A stretch of 64,000 nt of DNA from Pseudomonas izuensis. GTDB taxonomy: Bacteria > Pseudomonadota > Gammaproteobacteria > Pseudomonadales > Pseudomonadaceae. Below the pieces are notes generated by a model. That model worked only from the letters and a program-made list of their open reading frames with translations. It was not told the DNA's origin and did not search any database. The stretch covers positions 26,753 to 90,752 of the forward strand of contig NZ_WTFT01000016.1 in assembly GCF_009861505.1 (NCBI RefSeq), read 5' to 3'. Shown here piece after piece: positions 24,014 to 33,285 of this stretch (position 1 is the stretch's first letter; the number at the start of each line of letters is the position of its first letter). A program made the translations under genes and the position numbers.

Positions 24014-25411
24014 CTAGGCTACGCACGCTTCCCCGGCCGGGTTGTTCACCAGGCTTTCGAGGGTGGTGCGATCCAATAGTTCGGTGTCCAATTTGATGTA
24101 AATGGCCGCCTCATCAGCGACTATCACTGCATCTGTTACCCCTACGACGGCCTTCAGGCGCTCGACCAGACCCGCTTCGCGGATCGCCTCGGGCGACAAT
24201 GGCAAGCGCAGGCTTGTCACGTAGGGAGGTTCACGCATGGTAACAGCAAAGGCCAGCCAGAGGGCAGCCAGACCCGCGCATCCAAGGAACACAACCGACA
24301 AACCGCCATGCTGGAACAACCAGCCACCGAGGATTCCGCCCAGTGCCGATCCGAGGAATTGGCTGGTGGAATAAACCCCCATCGCCGTGCCCTTGCCGCC
24401 GGCGGGTGAAACCTTGCTGATCAGCGACGGCAGCGAAGCTTCCAGCAGATTGAACGCGGTGAAAAACACCACCGTCCCGATCACCAGAGCCCGCAAGCTA
24501 TCACCGAACTGCCAGAAGAATAGCTCAGTGAGCATCAGCGTCACGACGGCACCGAGCAAAACTCGTTTCATTTTGCGTCGCTTCTCGCCGTAGATAATGA
24601 ACGGGATCATGGCGAAGAAAGAAATCAGCAATGCCGTCAGGTACACCCACCAATGCTGCTCCTTGGGCAATCCGGCTTTTTCCACCAGCGCCAGCGGCAA
24701 GGCAACGAAGCTCGACATCAACATCGCGTGCAACACAAAAATGCCCAGGTCCAGACGCAGCAGGTCCGGGTGTTTGAGCGTCGGTATCAAGGCCTGGCGA
24801 GCGACACCGGACTCACGGTGCTGCAACGGGTGGGTGGAGCGCGGCACCATGAACATCACGATCACGATGCCGAACAGCGCCATGCCGCCCGTGGCGAGAA
24901 ACAGTCCGGACAAGCCGAAAGCGCGAGTCAGCAAGGGTCCGACAACCATCGCGACCGCGAACGACAGACCGATTGTCATGCCGATCATGGCCATGGCCTT
25001 GGTTCGATGCTGCTCGCGGGTCAGGTCCGATAGCAACGCCATGACCGCGGCGGAAATCGCCCCGGCGCCTTGCAGGACGCGTCCGGCGATCACACCCCAG
25101 ATCGAATCGGCGTTGGCCGCGAGTACGCTGCCGAGGGCAAAGACAATCAGCCCCAGGTAAATCACCGGGCGGCGGCCGATGCGGTCGGAGATGAAACCAA
25201 AGGGAATCTGGAAAATTGCCTGGGTCAGGCCATAAGCGCCAATCGCCAGCCCGATGAGGGCGGGGGTCGCTCCAGCCAGGTCCATGCCATAGGTCGCCAG
25301 GACCGGCAACACCATGAACATGCCAAGCATACGGAAGGCGAACACCAGGGCCAGACCGCTCGCCGCGCGGGTCTCGCTGCCACTCATGCGTTCGCTGTGG
25401 GGATCGTGCAT
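24014..25411 (-). CDS. MFS transporter, YajR-like with C-terminal YAM-type domain
   Basis: This 465-residue, 12-helix major facilitator has an extra cytoplasmic domain of about 70 residues (LRLPLSPEAIREAGLVERLKAVVGVTDAVIVADEAAIYIKLD). That domain resembles the ferredoxin-like YAM domain of E. coli YajR. Motif A is complete between helices 2 and 3 (GFISDRIGRRPVIYLG), and motif C-like glycines occur in helix 5. The substrate is unknown; YajR-type proteins are proton-driven exporters. The gene is divergent from uvrA and sits 9 bases before ssb. Confidence 0.88.
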   Translation of the reverse strand: MHDPHSERMSGSETRAASGLALVFAFRMLGMFMVLPVLATYGMDLAGATPALIGLAIGAYGLTQAIFQIPFGFISDRIGRRPVIYLGLIVFALGSVLAANADSIWGVIAGRVLQGAGAISAAVMALLSDLTREQHRTKAMAMIGMTIGLSFAVAMVVGPLLTRAFGLSGLFLATGGMALFGIVIVMFMVPRSTHPLQHRESGVARQALIPTLKHPDLLRLDLGIFVLHAMLMSSFVALPLALVEKAGLPKEQHWWVYLTALLISFFAMIPFIIYGEKRRKMKRVLLGAVVTLMLTELFFWQFGDSLRALVIGTVVFFTAFNLLEASLPSLISKVSPAGGKGTAMGVYSTSQFLGSALGGILGGWLFQHGGLSVVFLGCAGLAALWLAFAVTMREPPYVTSLRLPLSPEAIREAGLVERLKAVVGVTDAVIVADEAAIYIKLDTELLDRTTLESLVNNPAGEACVA

Positions 25412-25534
25412 GGAAAAACCTCATGTGAACCGGCGGCGATTCTACCAGTCCCATCGATTGGCAGGGTATATCGCGACGCTTTGCCGCGTGTAGATGACAG
25501 ACCTTTCATGTAAGTCGGCCATGACATCATTCGA

Positions 25535-25568
25535 TAGTGTGCATCCATCCAGTATTTGGCCGTATACT
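25535..25568 (+). promoter_or_regulatory. uvrA promoter with a degenerate LexA-like box
   Basis: The -10-like TATACT is at 25563-25568. The sequence tagtgtgcatccatccagta (25535-25554) matches the E. coli LexA consensus at 14 of 20 positions and has the CAGTA half intact. The first CTG is GTG instead. It would cover the -35 region. This is a weak candidate; I cannot score it against background. Confidence 0.3.
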
Positions 25569-25602
25569 CCTACGTTTTCGACGCCCGCCAAGCGAGGCCA
25601 CC

Positions 25603-28437
25603 TTGGACAAGATCCTGATTCGTGGGGCTCGAACCCACAACCTGAAGAACATCGACCTGACCCTGCCCAGGGACAAACTGATTGTCATCACCGGCCTGTC
25701 CGGCTCCGGCAAGTCGTCCCTGGCCTTCGACACGCTGTACGCCGAAGGCCAGCGCCGCTACGTCGAATCACTGTCGGCCTATGCCCGGCAGTTCCTGTCG
25801 ATGATGGAAAAGCCTGACGTCGACACCATCGAAGGCCTGTCGCCAGCGATCTCCATCGAACAGAAATCGACCTCGCACAACCCGCGCTCGACCGTCGGTA
25901 CCATCACCGAAATCTACGACTACCTGCGCTTGTTGTATGCACGCGTAGGCATCCCGCGCTGCCCGGATCACGACATTCCGCTGGAAGCGCAGACCGTCAG
26001 CCAGATGGTCGACCTGGTCCTCGCCGAACCGGAAGGCAGCAAGCTCATGCTGCTGGCTCCGGTGATTCGCGAACGCAAAGGTGAACACCTCTCGGTCTTC
26101 GAAGAGCTTCGAGCCCAGGGCTTCGTCCGTGCCAGAATCAACGGCAAGCTTTATGAGCTGGATGAAGCGCCCAAGCTCGACAAACAGAAAAAGCATTCCA
26201 TTGATGTCGTGGTTGACCGCTTCAAGGTCCGCGCCGATCTGCAACAGCGCCTGGCCGAATCCTTCGAGACCGCGCTGAAGCTGGCGGACGGCATCGCGCT
26301 GGTGGCACCGATGGACGATGAGCCGGGCGAAGAAATGATCTTCTCCGCGCGCTTCGCCTGCCCGATTTGCGGTCACGCCATCAGCGAACTCGAGCCCAAA
26401 CTGTTTTCCTTCAACAACCCGGCCGGTGCTTGCCCGACCTGTGATGGTTTGGGGGTGAAGCAATTCTTCGACATCAAGCGACTGGTCAATGGCGAGCTGA
26501 CCCTCGCCGAAGGTGCGATTCGCGGGTGGGACCGGCGCAACGTCTATTACTTCCAGATGCTCGGTTCGTTGGCGTCCCACTACAAGTTCAGCCTGGAAGT
26601 GCCGTTCAACGAGCTGCCGAGCGACCAGCAGAAGAACATCCTGCACGGCAGCGGGTCGCAAAATGTCGACTTCAAATACCTGAACGACCGTGGCGACATC
26701 GTCAAACGCTCGCACCCGTTCGAAGGCATCGTACCGAACCTGGAACGTCGCTACCGCGAAACCGAGTCGGCGTCGGTTCGCGAGGAGCTGGCCAAGTTCC
26801 TCAGCACCCAGTCCTGCCCGGACTGCCGCGGCACCCGCCTGCGACGGGAAGCACGGCATGTTTGGGTCGGCGAGAAAACCTTGCCGGCGGTGACCAACCT
26901 GCCAATCGGCGACGCCTGCGATTACTTTGGCGAGCTGAAGATGACCGGGCGTCGTGGTGAGATTGCCGACAAGATCCTCAAGGAAATCCGCGAACGCCTG
27001 CAGTTTCTGGTCAACGTCGGCCTCGATTATCTGTCGCTGGACCGTAGTGCGGACACATTGTCCGGTGGTGAGGCTCAGCGCATACGCCTGGCCAGCCAGA
27101 TCGGCGCGGGCCTGGTCGGCGTTCTGTACATTCTCGACGAACCCTCGATCGGCCTGCATCAGCGCGATAACGACCGCTTGCTCGGCACACTCAAGCACCT
27201 GCGCGACATCGGCAACACAGTGATCGTGGTCGAGCACGATGAAGATGCGATTCGCCTGGCGGATTATGTTGTGGATATCGGGCCGGGCGCCGGCGTCCAT
27301 GGCGGCCATATCGTTGCCGAAGGAACACCGGCCGAGGTCATGGCCCACCCTGACTCCTTGACCGGCAAGTACCTGTCGGGCCGGGTGAAAATTGCCGTTC
27401 CAGCCAAACGCACACCGCGCAACAAGAAGCTGTCGTTGTCGCTCAAGGGTGCCCGCGGCAACAATTTGCGCAATGTCGACCTGGATATTCCGATCGGCTT
27501 GCTGACCTGCGTAACCGGAGTGTCCGGTTCGGGCAAGTCGACGCTGATCAACAACACGCTCTTTCCTCTGAGCGCGACTGCACTGAACGGTGCGACGACA
27601 CTTGAAGCAGCCGCCCATGACAGCATCAAGGGTCTGGAGCATCTGGATAAAGTCGTCGACATCGACCAGAGCCCTATCGGTCGTACACCTCGCTCCAACC
27701 CCGCGACCTACACCGGGTTATTCACACCGATTCGCGAGTTGTTCGCCGGCGTGCCGGAATCCCGCTCCCGCGGTTACGGTCCGGGGCGCTTCTCCTTCAA
27801 CGTGAAGGGCGGACGTTGCGAAGCCTGCCAGGGTGATGGCCTGATCAAGGTCGAAATGCACTTCCTGCCGGACATCTATGTGCCCTGCGACGTCTGCAAG
27901 AGCAAGCGCTACAACCGCGAGACGCTGGAGATCAAGTACAAAGGCAAGAGCATCCACGAGACCCTCGAGATGACCATCGAGGAAGCCCGGGAATTCTTCG
28001 ATGCGGTACCGGCCCTGGCGCGCAAGCTTCAGACACTGATGGATGTGGGCCTGTCCTACATCAAGCTGGGACAATCTGCGACGACGCTCTCGGGTGGTGA
28101 GGCTCAACGAGTCAAGCTGTCCCGCGAGCTGTCCAAGCGTGATACGGGCAAGACCCTGTATATCCTCGACGAACCGACAACCGGTCTGCACTTCGCGGAT
28201 ATCCAGCAATTGCTCGACGTACTGCATCGACTGCGTGACCACGGCAATACGGTGGTGGTGATCGAGCACAATCTGGACGTGATCAAGACCGCCGACTGGC
28301 TGGTGGACCTGGGGCCGGAAGGTGGCTCCAAGGGTGGTCAGATCATCGCGGTCGGCACGCCGGAAGAAGTCGCAGAGATGAAGCAATCTCACACTGGCTT
28401 CTACCTCAAACCGCTGCTGGAGCGCGATCGGGCTTAA
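25603..28437 (+). CDS. uvrA: Excinuclease ABC subunit A
   Basis: This 944-residue damage-recognition ATPase belongs to nucleotide excision repair and forms UvrA2B on DNA. I read a TTG start at 25603 because MDKILIRGARTHNLKNID is the usual N-terminus and AGCGAGG lies at good spacing. An ATG at 25537 would add 22 unrelated residues. The first ABC module has Walker A GLSGSGKSS (31-39). A zinc finger follows (CPICGH...CPTCDGLG), then signature LSGGEAQR. The second module has Walker A GVSGSGKST near 643, a zinc module CEACQGDG...CDVCKSKRY and a second LSGGEAQR. The length equals that of other Pseudomonas UvrA proteins. A bidirectional terminator separates it from ftnA. Confidence 0.97.
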   Translation: MDKILIRGARTHNLKNIDLTLPRDKLIVITGLSGSGKSSLAFDTLYAEGQRRYVESLSAYARQFLSMMEKPDVDTIEGLSPAISIEQKSTSHNPRSTVGTITEIYDYLRLLYARVGIPRCPDHDIPLEAQTVSQMVDLVLAEPEGSKLMLLAPVIRERKGEHLSVFEELRAQGFVRARINGKLYELDEAPKLDKQKKHSIDVVVDRFKVRADLQQRLAESFETALKLADGIALVAPMDDEPGEEMIFSARFACPICGHAISELEPKLFSFNNPAGACPTCDGLGVKQFFDIKRLVNGELTLAEGAIRGWDRRNVYYFQMLGSLASHYKFSLEVPFNELPSDQQKNILHGSGSQNVDFKYLNDRGDIVKRSHPFEGIVPNLERRYRETESASVREELAKFLSTQSCPDCRGTRLRREARHVWVGEKTLPAVTNLPIGDACDYFGELKMTGRRGEIADKILKEIRERLQFLVNVGLDYLSLDRSADTLSGGEAQRIRLASQIGAGLVGVLYILDEPSIGLHQRDNDRLLGTLKHLRDIGNTVIVVEHDEDAIRLADYVVDIGPGAGVHGGHIVAEGTPAEVMAHPDSLTGKYLSGRVKIAVPAKRTPRNKKLSLSLKGARGNNLRNVDLDIPIGLLTCVTGVSGSGKSTLINNTLFPLSATALNGATTLEAAAHDSIKGLEHLDKVVDIDQSPIGRTPRSNPATYTGLFTPIRELFAGVPESRSRGYGPGRFSFNVKGGRCEACQGDGLIKVEMHFLPDIYVPCDVCKSKRYNRETLEIKYKGKSIHETLEMTIEEAREFFDAVPALARKLQTLMDVGLSYIKLGQSATTLSGGEAQRVKLSRELSKRDTGKTLYILDEPTTGLHFADIQQLLDVLHRLRDHGNTVVVIEHNLDVIKTADWLVDLGPEGGSKGGQIIAVGTPEEVAEMKQSHTGFYLKPLLERDRA

Positions 28438-28452
28438 TCGGGCGCCATGAAA

Positions 28453-28490
28453 AAGCCCCTGTCACTTCATCAGTGACGGGGGCTTTTTTG
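28453..28490. terminator. Terminator between convergent uvrA and ftnA
   Basis: AAGCCCCTGTCAC, loop, GTGACGGGGGCTT then TTTTT on the plus strand. An A-run on the left lets it also work for the minus strand. Confidence 0.9.
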
Positions 28491-28501
28491 TATCCGCTGG
28501 A

Positions 28502-28966
28502 TCAGGTGTGGGACTGCAGGTAATTCTCAAGCCCGATCAACTTGATCAGACCCAACTGTTTCTCGAGCCAGTAGGTGTGATCTTCTTCGGTGTCATGCAA
28601 TTGAACCCGCAGCATTTCGCGGCTGACATAATCCTTGTGCTGCTCACAGAGCTTGATGCCTTTGCACAGCGCAGCTCGCACCTTGTATTCCAGGCGCAAA
28701 TCCGCTTCAAGCATCTCTGTCACCGTGGTGCCGACATCGAGATCGTCCGGACGCATGCGTGGCGTGCCTTCAAGCATCAGAATTCGGCGCATCAGAGCAT
28801 CAGCGTGCCCTGCTTCTTCTTCCATCTCGTGATTGATTCGTTCGTAGAGCTTGGTGAATCCCCAGTCCTCATACATCCGCGAGTGGACGAAATATTGATC
28901 ACGCGCCGCCAGCTCGCCGGTCAGCAACGTGTTGAGGTAATCGATCACATCTGGGTGGCCTTGCAT
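28502..28966 (-). CDS. ftnA: Bacterial ferritin FtnA (formerly called BfrA)
   Basis: This 154-residue iron-storage protein forms a 24-mer shell. All six ferroxidase ligands are visible: Glu18, Glu51, His54, Glu93, Glu127 and His130. The haem-ligating Met52 of true bacterioferritins is replaced by Ala (HEMEEEAGHAD). This is as in P. aeruginosa FtnA, whose gene was first named bfrA, so the shell is probably haem-free. It is next to katA as in P. aeruginosa, where the ferritin has been reported to support catalase activity, presumably by supplying iron. The ATG at 28966 is preceded by GGGAGATG. Confidence 0.93.
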   Translation of the reverse strand: MQGHPDVIDYLNTLLTGELAARDQYFVHSRMYEDWGFTKLYERINHEMEEEAGHADALMRRILMLEGTPRMRPDDLDVGTTVTEMLEADLRLEYKVRAALCKGIKLCEQHKDYVSREMLRVQLHDTEEDHTYWLEKQLGLIKLIGLENYLQSHT

Positions 28967-29078
28967 CGCCCTACATCTCCCTGCTTGAAAGTTGTAGTTT
29001 GAACCAACATCCCCGTATCGTCACTCGAAAGCCGCAATAAAAGCGAAGATATTCTGAGAAAAACAGCTTAAATAACGC

Positions 29079-29104
29079 AAAAACCGCCCAAACAAGGGCG
29101 GTTC
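29079..29104 (-). terminator. Terminator downstream of katA
   Basis: AAACCGCCC, a 6-base loop and GGGCGGTT, with an A-rich stretch to the left that gives a U-tract on the minus strand. Confidence 0.75.
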
Positions 29105-29114
29105 TGCTTCTCAT

Positions 29115-30569
29115 TTAGACTTCGTTAAGCTGTACGTTGAGCAGCTTTGCGATTGCTTCTCCGTACGCCGGATCGGCCCTGTAGAAATGTTGCAATTGAC
29201 GGTCAACGACGTCACTCGATACACCTGCCATCGCTCCGGCGATGTTGCCAACCAGTAACGCCTTCTGCTCGTCACTCATCAGACGGAACAGCGCACCGGC
29301 GTGGCTGTAATAGTCAGTATCTTCGCGATGATCGTAACGATCGGCCGCACCGCTCAAAGCCAGTGCAGGCTCGGCGTAACGAGGAGCCTGCTTCGGCGAA
29401 TCGACATAGCTGTTCGGCTCATAATTCGGCGTCGCGCCACCATTGCTGCCAAACGCCATCGAACCATCACGCTGGTAGCTATTAACCGGGCTACGCGGAG
29501 CGTTGACCGGCAGTTGCTGGTGATTGGTACCTACACGGTAGCGATGCGCATCCGCGTAGGCGAATACCCGACCTTGCAGCATTCGGTCTGGCGACAGGCC
29601 CACACCCGGCACCATGTTGCTTGGACCGAAGGCTGCTTGCTCGACTTCAGCGAAGTAGTTGAGCGGGTTACGATTGAGCTCCAGTTCACCGACTTCGATC
29701 AACGGAAACTCTTTCTGTGACCAGGTCTTGGTGACGTCGAACGGATTCTCATAATGCGCGGCGGCCTGGGCCTCGGTCATGATCTGGATGCACACGCTCC
29801 ATTTCGGAAAATCACCGCGCTCGATGGCCTCGAACAAGTCGCGCTGAGCGTAATCCGGATCAGTACCGGCCAGACGCGCGGCTTCTGCCGGCGCCAGGTT
29901 CTTGATGCCCTGCTTGGTCTTGTAGTGCCATTTCACCCAGTGACGCTCGCCATTGGCGTTGATCAGGCTGTAGGTGTGGCTGCCAAAGCCGTGCATGTGA
30001 CGGTAACCATCAGGGATGCCGCGATCCGAGAACAGGATCGTGACCTGGTGCAACGCCTCTGGAGAGTGCGACCAGAAATCCCACATTGCCTGCGCGCTTT
30101 TCAGGTTGCTTTGTGGCAGACGCTTTTGAGTGTGGATAAAGTCAGGGAATTTCAGCGGATCACGGATGAAGAACACTGGAGTGTTGTTACCCACGATGTC
30201 CCAGTTTCCCTCTTCGGTGTAGAACTTCAATGCGAACCCACGCGGGTCCCGCTCAGTGTCAGCCGAACCGCGCTCACCGCCCACAGTGGAAAAACGCAGG
30301 AACGTGGGTGTTTGCTTGCCAATGGACTCGAACAGCCTGGCGCTGGTGTACTGAGTGATATCGCGAGTGACGGTAAACGTACCGTAAGCACCCGAGCCTT
30401 TGGCATGTACACGACGCTCAGGAATGTTTTCACGATTGAAATGAGCCAGCTTCTCGATCAAGTGGAAGTCGTCGAGCAGAAGCGGACCACGTGGGCCGGC
30501 GGAACGGGAATTCTGATTGTCGGCGACAGGAGCGCCACTGGCGGTGGTAAGTGTTTTATTTTGGCTCAT
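29115..30569 (-). CDS. katA: Catalase KatA (haem monofunctional, small subunit)
   Basis: This 484-residue haem catalase disproportionates hydrogen peroxide in the cytoplasm. The distal catalytic His55 lies in RRVHAKGSGAYG, distal Asn128 in GNNTPVFF, and the proximal haem ligand Tyr338 in RVFAYADAHR. The length is that of small-subunit clade 3 catalases, and no signal peptide is seen. It follows the alpha ribosomal operon terminator and precedes ftnA, as in P. aeruginosa PA4236-PA4235. The upstream region has an OxyR-like dyad. Confidence 0.96.
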   Translation of the reverse strand: MSQNKTLTTASGAPVADNQNSRSAGPRGPLLLDDFHLIEKLAHFNRENIPERRVHAKGSGAYGTFTVTRDITQYTSARLFESIGKQTPTFLRFSTVGGERGSADTERDPRGFALKFYTEEGNWDIVGNNTPVFFIRDPLKFPDFIHTQKRLPQSNLKSAQAMWDFWSHSPEALHQVTILFSDRGIPDGYRHMHGFGSHTYSLINANGERHWVKWHYKTKQGIKNLAPAEAARLAGTDPDYAQRDLFEAIERGDFPKWSVCIQIMTEAQAAAHYENPFDVTKTWSQKEFPLIEVGELELNRNPLNYFAEVEQAAFGPSNMVPGVGLSPDRMLQGRVFAYADAHRYRVGTNHQQLPVNAPRSPVNSYQRDGSMAFGSNGGATPNYEPNSYVDSPKQAPRYAEPALALSGAADRYDHREDTDYYSHAGALFRLMSDEQKALLVGNIAGAMAGVSSDVVDRQLQHFYRADPAYGEAIAKLLNVQLNEV

Positions 30570-30670
30570 GCGATCTCTTCCTTAGTCAGTCTTGAACTGC
30601 CGGCTAATCGGCTAAAGGGAGTATTGACGATCAACATAACGCTTTCTAATTCATTAGATATTCACAATCG

Positions 30671-30685
30671 ATAGATATTGCCTAT
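30671..30685 (-). promoter_or_regulatory. OxyR-like dyad upstream of katA
   Basis: ATAG-N7-CTAT is a perfect half of the OxyR recognition pattern. The neighbouring quarter-sites on both sides are poor. It lies about 100 bases before the katA start, so OxyR control is possible but unproven. Confidence 0.35.
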
Positions 30686-30730
30686 ACATCTATGAACAAA
30701 TAACTTGCTGCACTTTTCATACGCACACAA

Positions 30731-30752
30731 AAAACCGGGCACTAGGCCCGGT
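30731..30752 (-). terminator. Terminator of the alpha operon (after rplQ)
   Basis: CCGGGC, loop actag, GCCCGG, with A6 on the left providing the U-tract on the minus strand. It lies about 20 bases after the rplQ stop. Confidence 0.88.
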
Positions 30753-30773
30753 TCTTCGTTTCAGACTGACGTC

Positions 30774-31160
30774 TTACTCAGCGGATACAGCTTCACCGCC
30801 GACAGCACGATCAACCAACTCGACGTACGCCATAGGCGCGTTGTCGCCAGCGCGGAAACCGCACTTGAGGATGCGCAGGTAGCCACCCTCACGGGTAGCG
30901 TAACGCTTGCCCAGGTCGTTGAAGAGCTTACCAACGATAGCTTTCGAACGGGTACGGTCGAAAGCCAGGCGGCGGTTAGCAACGCTATCTGTCTTGGCCA
31001 AAGTGATCAGCGGCTCGGCAACGCGGCGCAGTTCTTTAGCTTTTGGCAGAGTAGTTTTGATCAGCTCGTGCTCGAACAGCGACACCGCCATGTTTTGGAA
31101 CATGGCCTTGCGGTGCGAGCTGGTGCGGCTGAGGTGACGACCACTTTTACGATGACGCAT
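30774..31160 (-). CDS. rplQ: 50S ribosomal protein L17
   Basis: This 128-residue large-subunit protein lies near the exit tunnel. The N-terminal family block MRHRKSGRHLSRTSSHRKAMFQNM is complete, and the short C-terminal extension ends VGGEAVSAE. It is the last gene of the alpha operon, 42 bases after rpoA. A terminator follows. Confidence 0.98.
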   Translation of the reverse strand: MRHRKSGRHLSRTSSHRKAMFQNMAVSLFEHELIKTTLPKAKELRRVAEPLITLAKTDSVANRRLAFDRTRSKAIVGKLFNDLGKRYATREGGYLRILKCGFRAGDNAPMAYVELVDRAVGGEAVSAE

Positions 31161-31202
31161 GGTTCATTCCTTACCAAACACTACGTTCGGTGATTACGAC
31201 GA

Positions 31203-32204
31203 TCAGGCAGTCGCCTTGTCGTCCTTCTTAAGACTTGCAGGCGGCCAGTTGTCGAGGCGCATGCCGAGGGACAGACCGCGGGAGGCCAGAACGTCCTTGA
31301 TTTCAGTCAAGGATTTCTTGCCAAGGTTCGGAGTCTTCAACAGCTCTACTTCGGTACGCTGAATCAGGTCACCGATGTAGTAGATGTTTTCCGCCTTAAG
31401 GCAGTTAGCCGAACGTACAGTCAGTTCCAGATCGTCAACCGGGCGAAGCAGGATCGGATCGATCTCGTCTTCCTGCTCGATTACCACTGGTTCGCTGTCA
31501 CCTTTGAGGTCGACGAACGCAGCCAACTGCTGTTGCAGGATGGTTGCAGCGCGGCGGATAGCCTCTTCAGGATCCAGAGTACCGTTGGTTTCCAGATCAA
31601 TAACCAGCTTGTCCAGGTTAGTACGCTGTTCGACACGGGCGTTTTCCACCACGTATGCGATACGGCGAACCGGGCTGAACGAAGAGTCAAGCTGCAAGCG
31701 ACCAATGCTGCGGCTTTCGTCTTCATCGCTCTGACGCGAGTCGGCCGGTTCATAACCACGACCACGAGCTACTACGAGCTTCATGTTCAGGGCGCCGTTA
31801 GACGCCAGGTTAGCGATTACGTGATCGGGATTAACGATCTCGACATCATGATCCAGCTGAATATCGGCAGCGGTAACCACCCCCGAACCCTTCTTCGACA
31901 AGGTCAGCGTAACTTCGTCTCGACCGTGCAGCTTGATAGCCAGACCTTTAAGGTTCAACAGGATTTCAATTACGTCTTCCTGTACACCTTCGATGGCGCT
32001 GTACTCGTGGAGCACACCGTCAATCTCGGCCTCGACTACTGCACAGCCGGGCATGGAGGACAACAGGATGCGGCGCAGCGCGTTGCCCAGGGTATGGCCA
32101 AAGCCACGCTCGAGAGGCTCGAGCGTGATCTTGGCGCGGGTTGGACTGACAACCTGCACATCAATGTGGCGGGGTGTCAGGAACTCATTTACCGAAATCT
32201 GCAT
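31203..32204 (-). CDS. rpoA: RNA polymerase subunit alpha
   Basis: This 333-residue subunit nucleates RNA polymerase assembly and contacts promoters and activators. The N-terminal domain (about 1-230) contains the dimerisation block GFGHTLGNALRRILLSSMPG. A linker leads to the C-terminal domain (about 250-320) with DDLELTVRSANCLKAENIYYIGDL and the TPNLGKKSLTEIKDVL helix. It lies between rpsD and rplQ, the usual alpha operon place. The length is typical of Pseudomonas. Confidence 0.98.
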   Translation of the reverse strand: MQISVNEFLTPRHIDVQVVSPTRAKITLEPLERGFGHTLGNALRRILLSSMPGCAVVEAEIDGVLHEYSAIEGVQEDVIEILLNLKGLAIKLHGRDEVTLTLSKKGSGVVTAADIQLDHDVEIVNPDHVIANLASNGALNMKLVVARGRGYEPADSRQSDEDESRSIGRLQLDSSFSPVRRIAYVVENARVEQRTNLDKLVIDLETNGTLDPEEAIRRAATILQQQLAAFVDLKGDSEPVVIEQEDEIDPILLRPVDDLELTVRSANCLKAENIYYIGDLIQRTEVELLKTPNLGKKSLTEIKDVLASRGLSLGMRLDNWPPASLKKDDKATA

Positions 32205-32226
32205 GGATGCACCTATTTTCTAGCCC

Positions 32227-32847
32227 TTACTTGGAGTAGAGCTCGACAATCAGGCTTTCGTTGATGTCGGCGGACAGATCACTGCGAGCTGGAACGTTCT
32301 TGAAAACGCCCGACTTCTTCTCAGTGTCTACTTCTACCCATTCTACGCGGCCACGTTGGGCACACAGATCGAGAGCTTGGACAATGCGAAGTTGGTTTTT
32401 TGCTTTCTCGCGAACAGCAACCACGTCACCAGCACGAACCTGGTAGGACGGAACGTTAACGGTTTGACCGTTTACGCTGATCGACTTGTGCGATACCAGC
32501 TGACGGGATTCGGCACGAGTCGAACCAAAGCCCATACGGTATACAACGTTGTCCAGACGGCATTCGAGCAGTTGCAACAGGTTTTCGCCAGTTGCGCCTT
32601 TCTTGCCAGCAGCTTCTTTGTAGTAGCCGCTGAATTGACGCTCGAGAACGCCGTAGATACGACGGACCTTCTGCTTTTCACGCAGTTGGGTGCCGTAGTC
32701 GGACTGGCGACCGCGGCGTTGGCCGTGGATACCAGGTGCTGCTTCAATGTTGCACTTCGATTCGATCGCGCGCACGCCGCTCTTCAGGAAGAGATCGGTG
32801 CCTTCGCGACGAGCGAGTTTGCATTTTGGACCAATGTAACGAGCCAT
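32227..32847 (-). CDS. rpsD: 30S ribosomal protein S4
   Basis: This 206-residue primary 16S rRNA binder in 30S assembly also contributes to decoding accuracy. It starts MARYIGPKCKLARREGTDLFLKSG and has the S4 RNA-binding domain in the second half (RLDNVVYRMGFGSTRAESRQLVSHK). In E. coli S4 represses the alpha operon; a similar loop is likely here but no site was identified. It is followed by rpoA after 22 bases. Confidence 0.98.
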   Translation of the reverse strand: MARYIGPKCKLARREGTDLFLKSGVRAIESKCNIEAAPGIHGQRRGRQSDYGTQLREKQKVRRIYGVLERQFSGYYKEAAGKKGATGENLLQLLECRLDNVVYRMGFGSTRAESRQLVSHKSISVNGQTVNVPSYQVRAGDVVAVREKAKNQLRIVQALDLCAQRGRVEWVEVDTEKKSGVFKNVPARSDLSADINESLIVELYSK

Positions 32848-32865
32848 TCTTTACAATCTCCTGGA

Positions 32866-33255
32866 TTACACGCGGCGCTTCTTCGGCGGACGGCACCCGT
32901 TGTGCGGGATTGGCGTCACGTCGGTGATGCTGGCGATCTTGTAGCCACAGCCGTTCAAAGCGCGGACTGCGGATTCACGACCTGGACCTGGACCTTTGAC
33001 GTTGACGTCGAGGTTTTTCAGGCCGTATTCCAGCGCAGCTTGACCAGCACGTTCAGCAGCTACTTGAGCAGCAAACGGGGTGGACTTGCGGGAACCGCGG
33101 AAACCCGAACCACCGGAGGTAGCCCAGGAAAGAGCGTTACCTTGACGGTCGGTGATGGTCACGATGGTGTTGTTAAAAGATGCATGGATGTGGGCGATGC
33201 CATCAACCACTGTCTTTTTAACTTTTTTACGAGGACGAGCAGCAGGTTTTGCCAT
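32866..33255 (-). CDS. rpsK: 30S ribosomal protein S11
   Basis: This 129-residue protein of the 30S platform has the family blocks VVDGIAHIHASFNNTIVTITDRQGNALSWA and the C-terminal DVTPIPHNGCRPPKKRRV. It is the second gene of the alpha operon, 18 bases from rpsD and 30 from rpsM. Confidence 0.98.
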   Translation of the reverse strand: MAKPAARPRKKVKKTVVDGIAHIHASFNNTIVTITDRQGNALSWATSGGSGFRGSRKSTPFAAQVAAERAGQAALEYGLKNLDVNVKGPGPGRESAVRALNGCGYKIASITDVTPIPHNGCRPPKKRRV

Positions 33256-33285
33256 GATTAAATTCCTGTCGATTCGCTGGGGCGA

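Noticed and set aside
25768..27642. 624-codon minus-strand open frame inside uvrA
   Set aside because: A shadow of uvrA; no start signal or domain.
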